From Clarkia xantiana subsp. parviflora (Eukaryota; Streptophyta; Magnoliopsida; Myrtales; Onagraceae): a DNA stretch of 64,000 nucleotides. Below the pieces are notes generated by a model. It was given only the letters and a program-made list of their open reading frames with translations, was not told where the DNA came from and did not search any database. Location: the NCBI GenBank assembly GCA_036873135.1, contig JAPTYO010000015.1, forward strand, positions 803,339-867,338, read 5' to 3'. Of the stretch, positions 33,482 through 45,092 are shown one piece after another (within the stretch, counting starts at the first letter, position 1; each line of letters opens with the position of its first letter). The position numbers and the translations under genes were made by a program.

Positions 33482-36070
33482 TTAAATGGTCGACCCCCGT
33501 ACCCTTGGCAATCTTAAGGCTGTGATGAGAGCCTCATACTCCGCTTCGTTGTTGGTGGCTTTGAATGTCAACGCCAAGGCATATCGTAGGGGCTCGCCTC
33601 CGCCGGGCGGTATCAATATGAATCCTGCCCCCGAGCCTTCTACACTCGATGAACCATCACTGTACATCTCCCAAGTATTCTCCTCATTTGGCTGTTCTGG
33701 CTGCTGTTCTGTTGTCGGGACTTCCCCCATGGTTGCCCCCCCTGCGGGACCCGTTACTTCCAGATCGGGTGCCGTAGACTCAGCTATAAAATCTGCCAAA
33801 ACCTGGCCCTTAATAGCGGTTCTCGGAGCAAAATGAATGCGGAATTCCGTCAGCTCGATGGCCCATTTTACCAATCTCCCCGACGCCTCCGGTCGGTTCA
33901 AAAAGTGTTTCAAGGGCTGATTAGTCAATACCGTGACTTCATGGGCATGGAAGTAAGGTCGCAGTTTTCGAGCGGCAATAATCAACGCGAAGAGATACTT
34001 CTCAATAGCGGGATAGTTTATTTCAGACTTGGCAAACGCCTTGCTTACATAATAGATAGGCACTTGGTTGCCCTTGACAATTTTAATCAAAACAGAACTA
34101 ACAGCCACATCAGAAACAGCCAAATAGAGATAGAGCGGCTCGCCTGGAACTGGTTTCGCCAACGGCGGAAGGGTACGGAGGTGCTGCTTGAGTGCCTGGA
34201 ACGCTTCCTCGCACTTGTCGGTCCATTCGAACTTCTTGTTGGCCCTCAGTACATCAAAAAATGGCATAGCTCGATCACTCGCCTTGGATAGGAAGCGATT
34301 CATCGCGGCCAACCGGCCATTCAGCACTTGGACCTCCCGATGAGTCCTCGGGGACTACATCTCCTCGATTGCTCGCAGCTTCTCAGGGTTCACCTCGATT
34401 CCTCTCTGGCTCACCATGAACCCTAGGAACTTCCCCGAGTTCACCCCGAAAGCACATTTGTCGGGGTTCAGCCGAACCTGATGGAACTTCATCCGCTCAA
34501 ATGCCGCCGCCAAATTCTGGACATGGTCTCCTACCTGTCGGGACTTCACCAGCATGTCATCCACATATGCCTCCATGGTTTTCCCCAGCATGTCCCCGAA
34601 CAACTTGTTCACCATCCGCTGGTAAGTTGCTCCGGCATTGATCAATCCAAAGGGCATCACGTCGTAATGGTAGACGTCACTGTCAGCGTAAAAAGCTGTG
34701 TGGGGGGCATCCTCCTTCGCCATCTTGATCTGATTGTACCCGGAGTAGGCATCCATGAAGCTCAGCAGCTCATGTCCCGATGTGGCATCCACCAACTGGT
34801 CAATCCTCGGGAGCGGGTAGCAGTCCTTCGGGCAGGCTTTGTTCAAGTCGCGGAAGTCGACACACATCCGCCACTTTCCGTTACTCTTTCGCACCAGCAC
34901 TGGGTTAGCCACCCAAGTCTGGAATCGGAGCTCCTTGATGAATCCAGCATCGAGCAGTCTGCCCACCTCTTGCTGAATCGCAATCCTCTTGTCCGCGCCC
35001 ATCGGACGCCTTCTCTGCGCGATAGGCTTGATCGCGGGGTCTATCTTCAGCTCGTGCACTATCACGTCGGGGCTGATTCCTGGCATATCACTCGGGGACC
35101 AGGCAAACAGCTCCTTAAACTCCTTCAAGAGCTCGATCAACTCTCGGGCTCTTTCCTCCGATAAAGCAGAGCCGATCTTCACCTTCCTCTGAGGCCCGTC
35201 GATCTCCACTTCCTTCAAATCCTCCATGGGGGCGGGACGCCCATACTCCTCTCGAGGATCAGCATCAGTCTGAAGGATAGTCATGGCCTCCCTCCTTCTC
35301 CGTCGGGTGGCGTTAACGTAGCATTTCCGCGATGCCACCTGGTCACCCTTGACTTCTCCGACCCCATTGTCAGTCGGGAACTTCATCTTCTGGTGGACTG
35401 TCGAGGCGACTGCCATGAGAGGGTTGATGGTGGTCCTCCCGATGATCGCGTTGTATGCCCCCGCGGACTCCACTACGACGAAATCCACATTTCGCTTCTC
35501 CATTTTCCAGCCACTACCAAACTCTACTGGTAAGGTAATCATTCCCAATGGGTAGGAAGTGGAGCCAGAGAATCCCACCATCGGGAAGTCCACCTGCGTC
35601 AGGTCCTTCTTCGTCTTTCCCATGGCTTCCAGAGAGTCCATGAAGAGGATATCGGAGGAGCTCCCTCCGTTTATCAGGATCCGCTTCATCTCGAATCCGT
35701 CCACGTCCAGGGTCACGACCAAGGCGTCGTCGTGAGGGCTCTCCACGCCTACTAGATCCTCCGCCGAGAAAGAAATTACCATTTCCTCTTTCAGGGTCCA
35801 CGACCGGGACCTTTTGCCTAGCACCACCGCGGCAGATATGCGGGAAGCGTAGTTCTCCCGAGAGGCAGAGGTATCTCCTCCCGCCGCCATTCCTCCGTGG
35901 ATGACGTTGATAGTCCCCCGCCTCTCCTTACGGGCACCTGATCCTGAAGCCTCATGCTCGACCTTCTTCTTCTTCGGGGATCGGTCACGGGATTTGGAGC
36001 GGGATCGTGACCGACTTTTGGAACGGTATCGGCACCGTCCCCTCCCGACGAACTCTTTCAGCTTTCCCTT
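33482..36070 (-). pseudogene. pol: B1 protease, reverse transcriptase, RNase H and archaeal-type RNase H
   Basis: One frame with interruptions. A stretch with GGMAAGGDTSA precedes the protease near 35680, whose active site reads ILINGGSS; Asn (AAC at 35671-35669) replaces the Asp seen in B2. Reverse transcriptase has CVDFRDLNKACPKD, FMDAYSGYNQIKM and YVDDMLVKS (34567). A stop (CAG to TAG) sits at 34357-34355. RNase H follows (FEWTDKCEEAFQALKQHL), then a second RNase H with EMYSDGSSSVEGSGAGF and NNEAEYEALI. A one-base deletion near 33515 shifts the frame to a stop at 33482. The double RNase H is a Tat-lineage mark. The product would copy element RNA into DNA. Confidence 0.93.
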
Positions 36071-37600
36071 CTAGATCAGCTTTTCAATCTCCTTCTTCAG
36101 CTCCCGACAGTTCTCAGTGTCGTGACCATTGGCTCGATGGTAGCGACAGTAACGGTCAGGTCGGCCTCCTAGGAATTCGCCTTCTTTCCTCGGGGGGTAT
36201 CGGGCGAGACCCTGTCTGTCCATCACAGCTAACACAGAGGTCATCGAGCTATTGATGGGAACAGCCCGACCCTCTCGGTTGTCCTTCCTCGGAGGACGCT
36301 TGTCTTCTCTCTTATCGGGACGACTACGGTTCCTACTTCCCTCCGACTTGTCGCTCCCTTTGCGATCATCCAACAGCTTGGACGATGGCTTCCCTCTTCC
36401 CGATTTCGGGGGATCAAGCTCTCCAGCAGCAATCTTCGACTCTTGGACGTCGATTTGCTGTTTCACCCTCGCTTGCAGGGCCTCCATACTCCACACGGCC
36501 TTCGCGGCTACGCTGTGCATCAGATCGGAGCCGTACGGAGCGCTCAAGTTCCGTAGGAAAGTACGGATGGTCTCTCCCTCCGAGATTTCTTCATCAATCT
36601 CCGCAGCGCTAGCAGTGAACCGTTGGTAATAGTATGCCAACGATTCATCGGGTCTCTGTACCACCTGGGTCAAGGACCTCACACTCTTCAGAAGACGCCT
36701 CCGACCTTGGTACTGCTTGATGAAGCGATCGTGCATATCAGCCCAGCACGTGATGCATCCTGGCGGGAGGCTGAAGAACCAAGTCATAGCCCTTTCTCCT
36801 AGGGTGATCGGGAACAGCGAGCATATGAGATCGTCGTTTTAAGTCCTACCCATACAGGCCTGGACATGTCTCTGAACATGGCGAACCGGGTCCCCTTCAC
36901 CATCATACTCCTTGATGGTTGGAATACCAAGCCCGGGCGGGGCGACGGTATCGATCAGTCGCGGCACGAAAGGATGGCTGGTTCGACCCCTTAACTCCGA
37001 TGTCATCTGCTTCTGGTCACCCATGCAGATGCTGACGATCTTCACCACCTGATCGGGGGTGATGGGGCCATTCAGGGGAATGGTCCTATTTTGCACCGGT
37101 CCCGGGCCGTCGACCACGAACTTCTCCGGGTGTGCTGGTTCCTTACCCTTGCCTCTGGACGGAACCTCCTGTTCCTCGGGGTCCACCCTCGGCGGGGGTG
37201 GTGGTAGTTCTTCTCGCGGAGGCAGCTCCTCCGCTCTCCTGGCGGCCTCTCTCTTATCCAGCAAGGCCTCCATGGCGGCCAAGAACATGGGCATAGCCTC
37301 CGCTACTGCCTTGGCCAACTCCGAGTTCGAAGACGACCCTTCTTCCCTTCGCGGGACTCCTTCTCTTCCATGGCCCACCGGGTTTGGGGGAGCCTCATCT
37401 TCCTCCCTACGCGGGACATCCTGCCTGTTCCTCTCAGCGTCTCGGACTGAGACCTCATAGCCATCACCTTGCCCCCCTGTCTGGGAAAGAGCAGGGTTCT
37501 CACCTTGTTCAGCAACACGTTCCGGCAACGGGGAGTTCACAGTTCCTGCGGGACGAGAACTGCCAGCCTGAACTTGCTTCTTCTTGCCACCACCGGCCAT
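36071..37600 (-). pseudogene. gag: B1 gag
   Basis: Chosen start is the ATG at 37600 (MAGGGKKKQVQAGSSRPAG), the first after the primer site. A Glu/Pro-rich N-part is followed by the gag core (TWFFSLPPGCITCWADMHD, near 36787) and a CX2HX4HX4C knuckle, YCRYHRANGHDTENC, near 36140. Two nonsense changes break it: TCA to TAA at about 36840 and CAG to TAG at 36073-36071, both judged against B2. An Arg/Ser-rich stretch follows at 36060-35950 between gag and protease. Confidence 0.92.
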
Positions 37601-37635
37601 TGATCTGGTAGAAACTATCTTGACTTTTTGTAAGT

Positions 37636-37653
37636 TTCCCACAGACGGCGCCA
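37636..37653 (-). other. B1 primer binding site
   Basis: On the element strand TTGGCGCCGTCTGTGGG directly follows the LTR end at 37655. TGGCGCCGT fits plant tRNA-Asp. Confidence 0.8.
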
Positions 37654-37654
37654 A

Positions 37655-38416
37655 TGTTGTATCACGGGCGAAGCTCCGTTACGTCCTTGACGGAAAGCTT
37701 GGACTCCTGGGCTCCGCGTAATCCTGCAAAAGGGGATGACCTGGGTGGTGACCCAGAATCCCTCTCCGATGCTTAAATGAGTATGGTGATCAATGGGTGG
37801 TAAGCAAAGAGTCTAAGTTCGTATCAGCTAGATCGTTTTCTGAGGTAACTTCCTCCTTTATATAGGAGGGGAAGTTAATCAGTTACCTGTTACCGCGCCT
37901 GGCAGTTTTGCCCATGATTCCGTGTATCTCGCCACGATTCCGTATATCTCGGTCGGGATTCCGTGTATCTCGCCCCACGCTCCGCGTATCTTACCCATAC
38001 CTCCGCGTATCTCGGGCACGCCCTGCGTATCTCGGGGGAGATTATCTCTATCTCTAACCGTCTTCCCACTACTCTTATCTAGTAGGCGGGTTTCTCGGTC
38101 TTATCCTCTGATCACAAGTCTCGACTCCTGTCGGGGACTCCAGAGTTGTCTCATTCTAGATCACCACCCAGGACCTTCAGTCTCTACGGGACAGGTCCAG
38201 CCTCTGCGGGGCTTTATTATCGGGGCCTTTACTAAGGCATATCGGGGCCTGCTCAGAGGCTTCTCGTCGGGAGCATTCAGCTCATACATCGGGACCGCTA
38301 AAATCGGGACCTTCGTGCTGGGCCTCTGGGCTTTCCAAGCTTTTCACGAGGCCCACTGGACCTACTCGCCGTCCATTGGCTGTTAACGGGGCTAACGATT
38401 ACATCGGAGCCCATCA
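37655..38416 (-). repeat. B1 5' LTR
   Basis: This 762-bp LTR starts TGTTGTATCACGGGCG on plus and ends GGAGCCCATCA, followed by ATTAC. On the element strand it would drive gag transcription from the TATA box inside the inverted repeat near 37848-37880. Confidence 0.95.
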
Positions 38417-38421
38417 ATTAC

Positions 38422-38960
38422 TGAGAAATTTTTTTAGTAAAAAGGTTCAATACATCAGAACAAAAACTTGCAGAACAAAAAAAAATGCAGAACCAAATCT
38501 TGCAGAAACAAAAGATAACTGAGGAAACTTACTCGAGAATGGAATGATGAAGCATAGACGGGTTGAAGAAGATGTAGAAGCAAACACCTATTTAAATAGA
38601 TGTCTTCGAGCAGTGATAATGACTATGTTGCAATTAATTGTCAATCAATGAAATTGAGAAGAAGGAGAGACTGCTGTTGGAGAAGATGGAGACTATGCTG
38701 TTGGAGAAGATGGAGAGACGGCGCTCAATGAAGAAGTCAGGGAAGAAGAAAACTGGGCTGCTATTATTTAGCTGGGCTGTTATGCAAAAACGGCCCAATA
38801 TTTTAATTTAATTACTTGATATTTTAATTTAATTACTTGATGATGATGTGGCTTAACCACAATGAATCTCTTAAATTGTGAGAATTAAACTGTTAATTGC
38901 TGACGTGGAAGAGTATTAGAAAGTTTTTTTTTTTATTATCTTTCCTATCGTTCCTATATA
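38422..38960 (-). promoter_or_regulatory. Probable upstream/promoter region of the RPA1-like gene
   Basis: 38422-38520 continues the 400-bp repeat unit cut by B1. Beyond it a minus-strand CTATTTAAATAGG at about 38587-38600 could serve as TATA-like sequence, and repeated GTTGGAGAAGATGGAGA words lie at 38677-38720. B1 now separates this region from the start codon by over 9 kb. Assignment is by position only. Confidence 0.35.
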
Positions 38961-38964
38961 TATT

Positions 38965-38965
38965 T

Positions 38966-39010
<45 letters not shown>
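38965..39010. repeat. (TA)n microsatellite
   Basis: Alternating TA tract of about 45 bp. Confidence 0.9.
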
Positions 39011-39012
<2 letters not shown>

Positions 39013-39309
39013 AGATGGATAGATAGATCGTGTATTAGGGAATTATCATACAAAACATTATATTACATTAGTTTATTGAGTTATTATATACATAATATGC
39101 TTGAAAATATTCAATATATTATTCTCTTAAAATATTTTGAAATTAAATAATGTATGTATATATATTGTCCATATTGTGTTATATAATTTGATACGTTTTA
39201 AGGATAGTTTTTATATTATATATGTATATATATTAATATTAAACTAAAAACAGAAGGAATTTAGTATTGTTTATTAATTATTTTATTTTGGAAATAGAAT
39301 ACATAAAGG

Positions 39310-39387
<78 letters not shown>

Positions 39388-39700
39388 ACAACTTTCACGT
39401 AGCCTTTCATAACGATATATTAATATATTGGCATTATACTTTTTTTCTTTGTAAACTATTAGTTTGTTTAATAATTTATATATATTGTTTTATTATTATT
39501 ATTATATATATATATTGCTTACGTGGCGGCCTATGATCTTCCGGAGTCAAACTGTATAGATTTACTATTTAAATGGAAACTTTTAATTAATTTGTTTCTA
39601 TAAATTGCGTAGAGACCAAAATAGGAAATAAAAATACTTCTTAATTTTCAACCAATCAATATTATGTATCTAAATTTAGAGAACCACTATTAAATTCCGA
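39011..39700. repeat. AT-rich spacer with (TA)n at 39311-39385
   Basis: A pure TA tract of about 74 bp produces a long Tyr/Ile frame that is not a gene. Nothing else was recognised. Confidence 0.8.
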
Positions 39701-39779
39701 TTAAATTAGGAAACGGTGACTGCGTGGACTGTCCACGTGTCGCCCAGAGGGCTTCCGATACGAATTAATATAATATAGT

Positions 39780-39782
<3 letters not shown>
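39700..39782 (-). mobile_element. Helitron-like 5' terminus, minus orientation
   Basis: Read on the minus strand from 39782, the sequence begins TCTACTATATTATATTAATT followed by CGTATCGGAAGCCC. Plant Helitrons begin TC, often TCT.TACTATATTAT, and insert between A and T. Here the preceding minus-strand base is A, inside a (TA)n tract. The RPA1-like pseudogene lies downstream in the same orientation, and plant Helitrons can carry RPA1-like genes. No matching 3' end was found in the window, so it is a candidate only. Confidence 0.45.

Positions 39783-39840
<58 letters not shown>
39783..39840. repeat. (TA)n microsatellite
   Basis: TA tract of about 56 bp directly flanking the Helitron-like end. 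Confidence 0.95.
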
Positions 39841-39842
<2 letters not shown>

Positions 39843-40436
39843 ATGGTTAATTAGTGTGAACTGTTCAAGTTTTAAAATATACATGTACTAACATATAAAG
39901 TTAGCTTATGTCGTTTAGCTTAACTTTTATGATATTTATTTGTATTGTATTACATTTTTCATATGTAAGTCATAACATGTGAACATATACTTATTTCCCA
40001 TAAACTATCAATTAAATGTTAAAAAAAAATCTACTTAACAATATTTATATGAATTGTTTTGTACAAATATAAGATGATTAAAAATCAAATATAAAACATA
40101 AATCTGAAGTTAGATTTATTATTATTATTATTATTATATTATATATTAAATATAGATATATTTATGTTTAATGTTTTTTTGGCTATGTATATTAATAAAC
40201 TATAACCAAAATAATCTTCGTATTACAAAAATAAAGCATAAATTAAAAAAAATTATCATTTTAATGGATTATTATTATTAACTGTAATGTACGTACTAAA
40301 AAATCTTAATGTGTTTCAAAATTGCATGTGGTGTTTTAGAAAAACATTTTATCTGAATTTTAATTAAAGGCATGCATCTCATATGCATTATTTTTGGGAG
40401 AAAAAAACATTTCAGGTAAATTGTATGCATCTCATG
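39841..40436. other. AT-rich intergenic DNA
   Basis: No gene was seen. ATGCATCTCATATG-like words occur near 40373 and 40426. Confidence 0.5.
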
Positions 40437-41000
40437 TGTTAGCATATGGTGACGTGGCGCCGTAATAGGAGCCCGTTAATTAGGGGAATTACCTAAGTTA
40501 ATTAGGTAATTGTCAATCTGGGCTAATTGGGCCAAATCCAATTAGTAATTGACAAGGGAGGCCCAAAATAGGTCCCCCCCCCCCTTTATACATAGTTCGG
40601 CCGAAACCCTAGTACCACATAGGGTGGAGTTGCCTTTTGGCAACTCCACCCAATACTATATATAGGGGTGACTCCTAAGGGTTTAAACACACAATCAAGA
40701 ACAAGGATCTCCATTGAGAAAACTTGTCACCCTAGTCTAATATTTCGGCACCATCACATCAAGTTCGAGGTTCCATCTCCATTGAAGAATCGATCAGAGG
40801 TCTTGTTGTGGAGCTACATCGCGTGAGACTTCTTCTGACGAAGAACTTGCACGTGGTTCTGACCGGAGGATCAGAACTCCCTCCACATCGTTCTCGGGCA
40901 GGAAAGCTAAAAGGTATGTGTACTAATTCCGCTGCGTAGATTAGATATCTTGTTAGTACACGTTTAGCATTCCGTAGTATTACCTCCCCGTAATCCAACA
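40437..41000 (+). mobile_element. Copia-type LTR (5' LTR of a truncated element)
   Basis: The right end CCGTAATCCAACA is followed by GTGGTATCAGAGCC, the initiator-methionine primer site of Ty1/copia elements. The proposed left end TGTTAGCATATGGTGACG gives matching TGTT/AACA ends and 564 bp. A TATATAGGGG box is at about 40669. No gag-pol or second LTR follows, so the element is truncated. The left boundary has no confirmed TSD. Confidence 0.65.
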
Positions 41001-41014
41001 GTGGTATCAGAGCC
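41001..41014 (+). other. Copia-type primer binding site (tRNA-iMet)
   Basis: TGGTATCAGAGCC after one spacer base is complementary to the 3' end of initiator tRNA-Met, standard for plant Copia elements. Confidence 0.85.
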
Positions 41015-41630
41015 TGAGTTAGGAGTTCTTAATTTTTTTGATAAATTGATGTTCTTGATGTTATGAAAATCCGAAATTTTCAAGTATATGAACACCATGA
41101 AGAAATCCGAATTTTTTAGCTATTTCTATGTGTTTGATCTTTAAAAACTTTAAATTTTCAAATTTTACATGTTTTCATGGATCATAGCCGAAAGTTTGGG
41201 TTTAAATATAAGTTTGATGTTCATGATCTTCAAGAACACCATGAGTTTTATCAAGAACACCTTTTGGATTCATGATCAAGTTAGGGTTTGATCTTAAAAT
41301 TTGACAACTTTTCCAACTTTGCATGTTTGTGCCGAAAACCCTAGGGGTATTTTAGGTAAAAAAATTAATTTTTTTGGTCACCAAGACTTTAAAAAATCGG
41401 CACCAATATAAAATATATATGTTGCCATTTTTAAATTTTATTAATAGGTAACTATATATCTATAAGTTGGAAAATATTGATAGGTTTATAATATAATATT
41501 GTAAAAGATATTAACTATCAATATATATAACTAAAATATAGGGATAAAGATATATTGATAGGATTTAGTTACTTAAAAAGATTAAGAAGATATATTGTCT
41601 ACATATTTTAATCCCTAAAAGATATATTTG

Positions 41631-41703
<73 letters not shown>

Positions 41704-42780
41704 CCGGCCGAAATATATATATTAATATATATATATATACATATATATTTATGTTGATTGATTTACATCTTAAAGATAGAATCTTGACAATATATATATA
41801 TAGACATATATGTGCCGAATTATATATGTATATTAGCAATATTGGAAATTATTTTAAATAATTAATATTTCTTGGTGGCTAAGTTAAGTTTTTAGTGGAC
41901 TTTAAAACCCTACTTAGCCCACAAGACATATTTCGGCCGAACCCTAGGGTTTAAGGGCCGGTCCAATTGCTAAACCGGAACGAATAAAACCAATCCGGGT
42001 TTTCTTAATCGGATCGACCCACTCGGGTCGGGTCGGACCGTAGTAACTAAATTAAACCTAACCTAACCGATTTTGACTGATATACTGAACCACTATCTTA
42101 TTTTACTGAACCGTTTCGAACCAAACCAGATTTTAAAATCAGACCGGGTTGAACCGGATTTTAAAATTTGGACCGAACCACTTTACAATTTTCGGAAATT
42201 TTAAATTTTTCAATAAAATAGGATGTCAAATTTTAAATCCAAAATGTTTTCGAAATTTAAAATTAACCTAAACAGTGCTCTTAGGGTTTGTGTTTAAATA
42301 CACGGTTTCAATCAAAACTCTAATGCCTAGTTTCGATAATGAGGATGGATCTCGGACTTGCATGTTTTTGGGACTGGATTAAATTAGTGGGCTGATTTGC
42401 AATTGTTTACTTTATGCATCATATATTTTGATATAATTAGAACTGTCGTCTTGACTTTGTCAAGCTAGCTGGATATTATGTTGCGAGCATTGAGCTCTGG
42501 GATTTAAATATATGGTTTGCGCAATAGGATAGACATGCTATGCTGATTGAAAGTGCCTAGAATCCATGTCTAGAAATTCACATGATTGATTGTAAGCATG
42601 AATTGCAAAACAGCCCCTAATATTTTCAAAACGTTTTATAAAACCGAAAATTCCAGTCGCCAATTGCAAATCAGACGTTTTATCATTTCGTTCAGAAACT
42701 ATCATTATTTGCAGTCCATAATCCAAACCAATACTGTAGGTCTCCCATTTCATAGATGTTTTGGATAAGCAGATACTGAA
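41015..42780. other. Leader-like and AT-rich DNA without genes
   Basis: The first part may be the untranslated leader of the truncated Copia element. A (TA)n tract spans about 41634-41702. Around 41980-42190 ACCGG/GGGTCGG-rich near-inverted words occur, of a type common at hAT-like ends, but no boundary could be fixed. Confidence 0.4.
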
Positions 42781-43255
42781 GAGGAAACTTGATACTATCT
42801 TGGTCTCTTAAAAACCTCTGGAAGAAGGATGGTCAAACCTCAGTGCATATGACTCGTCTGAGGACCTTGGTATCTCTGGAACTAAAGGTGTCCTTAGAGG
42901 CCAAAATGGGGGCTTTAGCAGAAAATTAGTTGGACTAACAATATTTCTGCAGAGCTTTGTGCTATAAAGGAGGGCCTCATCATGACTAGAAATCTTAACG
43001 TCGAGTCACTTCATATTGAATTGAGTGCTTTATCGGTTTGTCATTTTATTATTTAGGATACTAATGAGTATTTGACCTTAAAACCTATAATTTCAGATTG
43101 CATGAAGCTTAAGGGTGAATTCAGAAGATGTAGGATCATACACATTTACATATAGGGTAATGGAGTTGCAAATGCTCTAGCTCAAAGAAGAGCTGCTCAG
43201 AACGTCACTTTATGTTATTTTGACGTTCCCTTTGGAGATTCGTACTCTAATTAAG
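42780..43255 (+). pseudogene. LINE-type RNase H domain remnant (degenerate)
   Basis: In two plus-strand frames broken by stops, pieces of the RVT_3-type RNase H fold are readable: EDLGISGTKGVLRGQNGGF, NISAELCAIKEGLIM, LNVESLHIE and GNGVANALAQRRAAQNV. At least two in-frame stops and one frame change are present. These domains occur at the C-terminus of plant LINEs. Confidence 0.6.
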
Positions 43256-43784
43256 AAAGATTATAACGAAATACGATGCCCAGGAGAGTTATGACTAGCT
43301 TGTACTAGACATCCTTATATAATATAATTTTGTTAAATGCTACACAATTTTGACAAGTTTTTAAAACATATTTCTCTCTCTTATTGTTAAAATAACTTCA
43401 CTTGATTGCTCCATGTCAAGATATGACGAGTTGAATGCATGTTACAATTCTCTCACATCCACATGACATTCTAGATTTGAGGAATAACTCCTTATGCATT
43501 CTTATTAGGAGTTACAATCACAATTTAGTAAAATTAAGTTTTGCAAAATATAATATTATAAAAATGCAAGTTTTACACATTAAAAATTTATGTAAAATAA
43601 AATTCAATATATTTTAGCCAATAACGTAAAATTAGTTTCATAAACTAAAAATAATTACATCTATAGATTTTTAAGTAAGTTAAGAAAAAATAATGCAATA
43701 AATATACTTTAGTTTAAATTAATATAAATATTTAAAAAGTAATTTTATTTTCAAGTTAGTAAAATTAAATTTTGAACACTAAGG
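43256..43784. other. AT-rich spacer
   Basis: No gene was seen. A possible Helitron-like 5' end, A followed by TCCTTATATAATATAATTTT, is at 43311-43332. Confidence 0.35.
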
Positions 43785-44609
43785 AAGAAGCTCCGTTGCA
43801 GCTTTCCTAGCACAGCTGAAACAAGCACCATTCATGACAAAGAAGGAGAAGAAGATACGATGGGCTTTGATAAGAGTCACGTGCTGGGCTATATGGAAAG
43901 AAATATGTCGGGCCTTGCATAGCGGAGACGATCCAAATCCTAGAATTACCACGGAAAAGATCCTGCAAGACCACAACGAATTCTGGTCAAACAATGGCAA
44001 TATGGTGCACCGATCTAGAAGCCAGGGCGATCTACAAGGAACCCGCGACCACAAGTGGACCCCCCTCCAACTGGTGTCATGAAATTTAATTGCGATGGGT
44101 CTTTTGATGGAGTACACGGACATGGGGGTGTCGGTGTGATTGCTAGGACGGAACTCACGATGGTAATAGGAGGCATCAACCAAAGAACCATAGGCTCGGA
44201 AGCTCTTCAATTGGAAGTGAGGGCGATATCAAATGGGGTGGAGCTGGCAATTGCGAATGGATGGCAGCATGTTATCATCGAGTCTGACTCGGTAGAGGCG
44301 ATTAAAAGCATCAACCGACAGAAAGAAAAGCTGGACTGGCGAATCTCCACACAAGTATCCAACATACTACGACGAGCTAATCTTTTACGAGACGTCACTT
44401 GGTCTGTAGTGCCGCACGAAGCAAATGAATGTTCCAACTGGGTTGCTGTACAATCCAGAAAGAGGTCGTGTTGTGTTAATTTGGTCTGCGCACCCCCGCC
44501 CTCTCTTTTATCGTTACTTGTAAAGGATCTGGACTTTGCCCCTCCTTGATTACTTAGTTTGAACTATCCATTATGAATAAATGTTATACCTTTGGCAAAA
44601 AAAAAAAAC
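43785..44609 (+). mobile_element. 5'-truncated LINE with RNase H and poly-A tail
   Basis: The first frame (43834-44082) carries a RWALIRVTCWAIWKEICR segment like the region after the LINE zinc-binding part. The second (44055-44549, 164 codons) is an RVT_3-type RNase H: MKFNCDGSFDG, GGVGVIAR, EALQLEVRAISNGVELA, VIIESDSVEAI and VPHEANECSNWVA. The two frames overlap out of phase, so a frameshift separates them. The 3' end has AATAAATG and then CCTTTGGC followed by an A-tail at 44598-44609. The 5' limit is inferred and no TSD was confirmed. Confidence 0.75.
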
Positions 44610-45092
44610 ATCATATAATAGAATAAAATATAATGAATAAACTATAATGGATATTTTTAGTTAATATAATATAATTAATAAATATCTTTAAATTAGTTTC
44701 ATATATATATATACATAATAACAGAATAAAAGAAGAATGAATATAAAAACCAAATATTAAAAGTAGAAGGAAAAAAAATGATTAAAAATAATAATGAAGT
44801 AATGCAACATAATAGTGGATATATTTTTAGTTGACATAATATAATTAATAAATAACTATAATTTTTTTCGTAAATAGAAATAACAAAATTAAAGAAAAAA
44901 AATTAATAGTTAAAAATACACAATAAAAATATATTCCCTATACAAGTAGCTCAAATTACTATAAACAAAATTTAGCAAAGAATACATGATTCGATAGTTG
45001 TTATCATCCATGGTAAAATATTTAAAAGTTAATAACAAATTGGTTTCTAAATATATAACATTAACAGCATGTTTGGTTCGTGGAATGAGAAT
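44610..45092. other. AT-rich DNA flanking B2
   Basis: No gene was seen. The last 30 bases (GTTTGGTTCGTGGAATGAGA) with the sequence after B2 resemble the end of a miniature inverted-repeat element, into which B2 inserted. Confidence 0.4.

Larger units (their letters stand above)
29254..38416 (-). mobile_element. Element B1: full-length Tat-lineage Ty3/gypsy retrotransposon, inactive
   Basis: LTRs at 29254-30016 and 37655-38416 are flanked by ATTAC at 29249-29253 and 38417-38421. On the minus strand the order is gag, protease, reverse transcriptase, RNase H, second RNase H, integrase, then a tandem repeat field and a plus-strand antisense ORF remnant before the polypurine tract. The dual RNase H and antisense ORF are typical of the Tat (Ogre/Retand-like) lineage. 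At least four in-frame stops, one frameshift and two lost catalytic residues make it defective. The LTRs differ at about ten sites by eye. Confidence 0.95.

Noticed and set aside
39267..39536. Open frame of Tyr/Ile repeats
   Set aside because: It is a (TA)n microsatellite; the same applies to 41615-41861.
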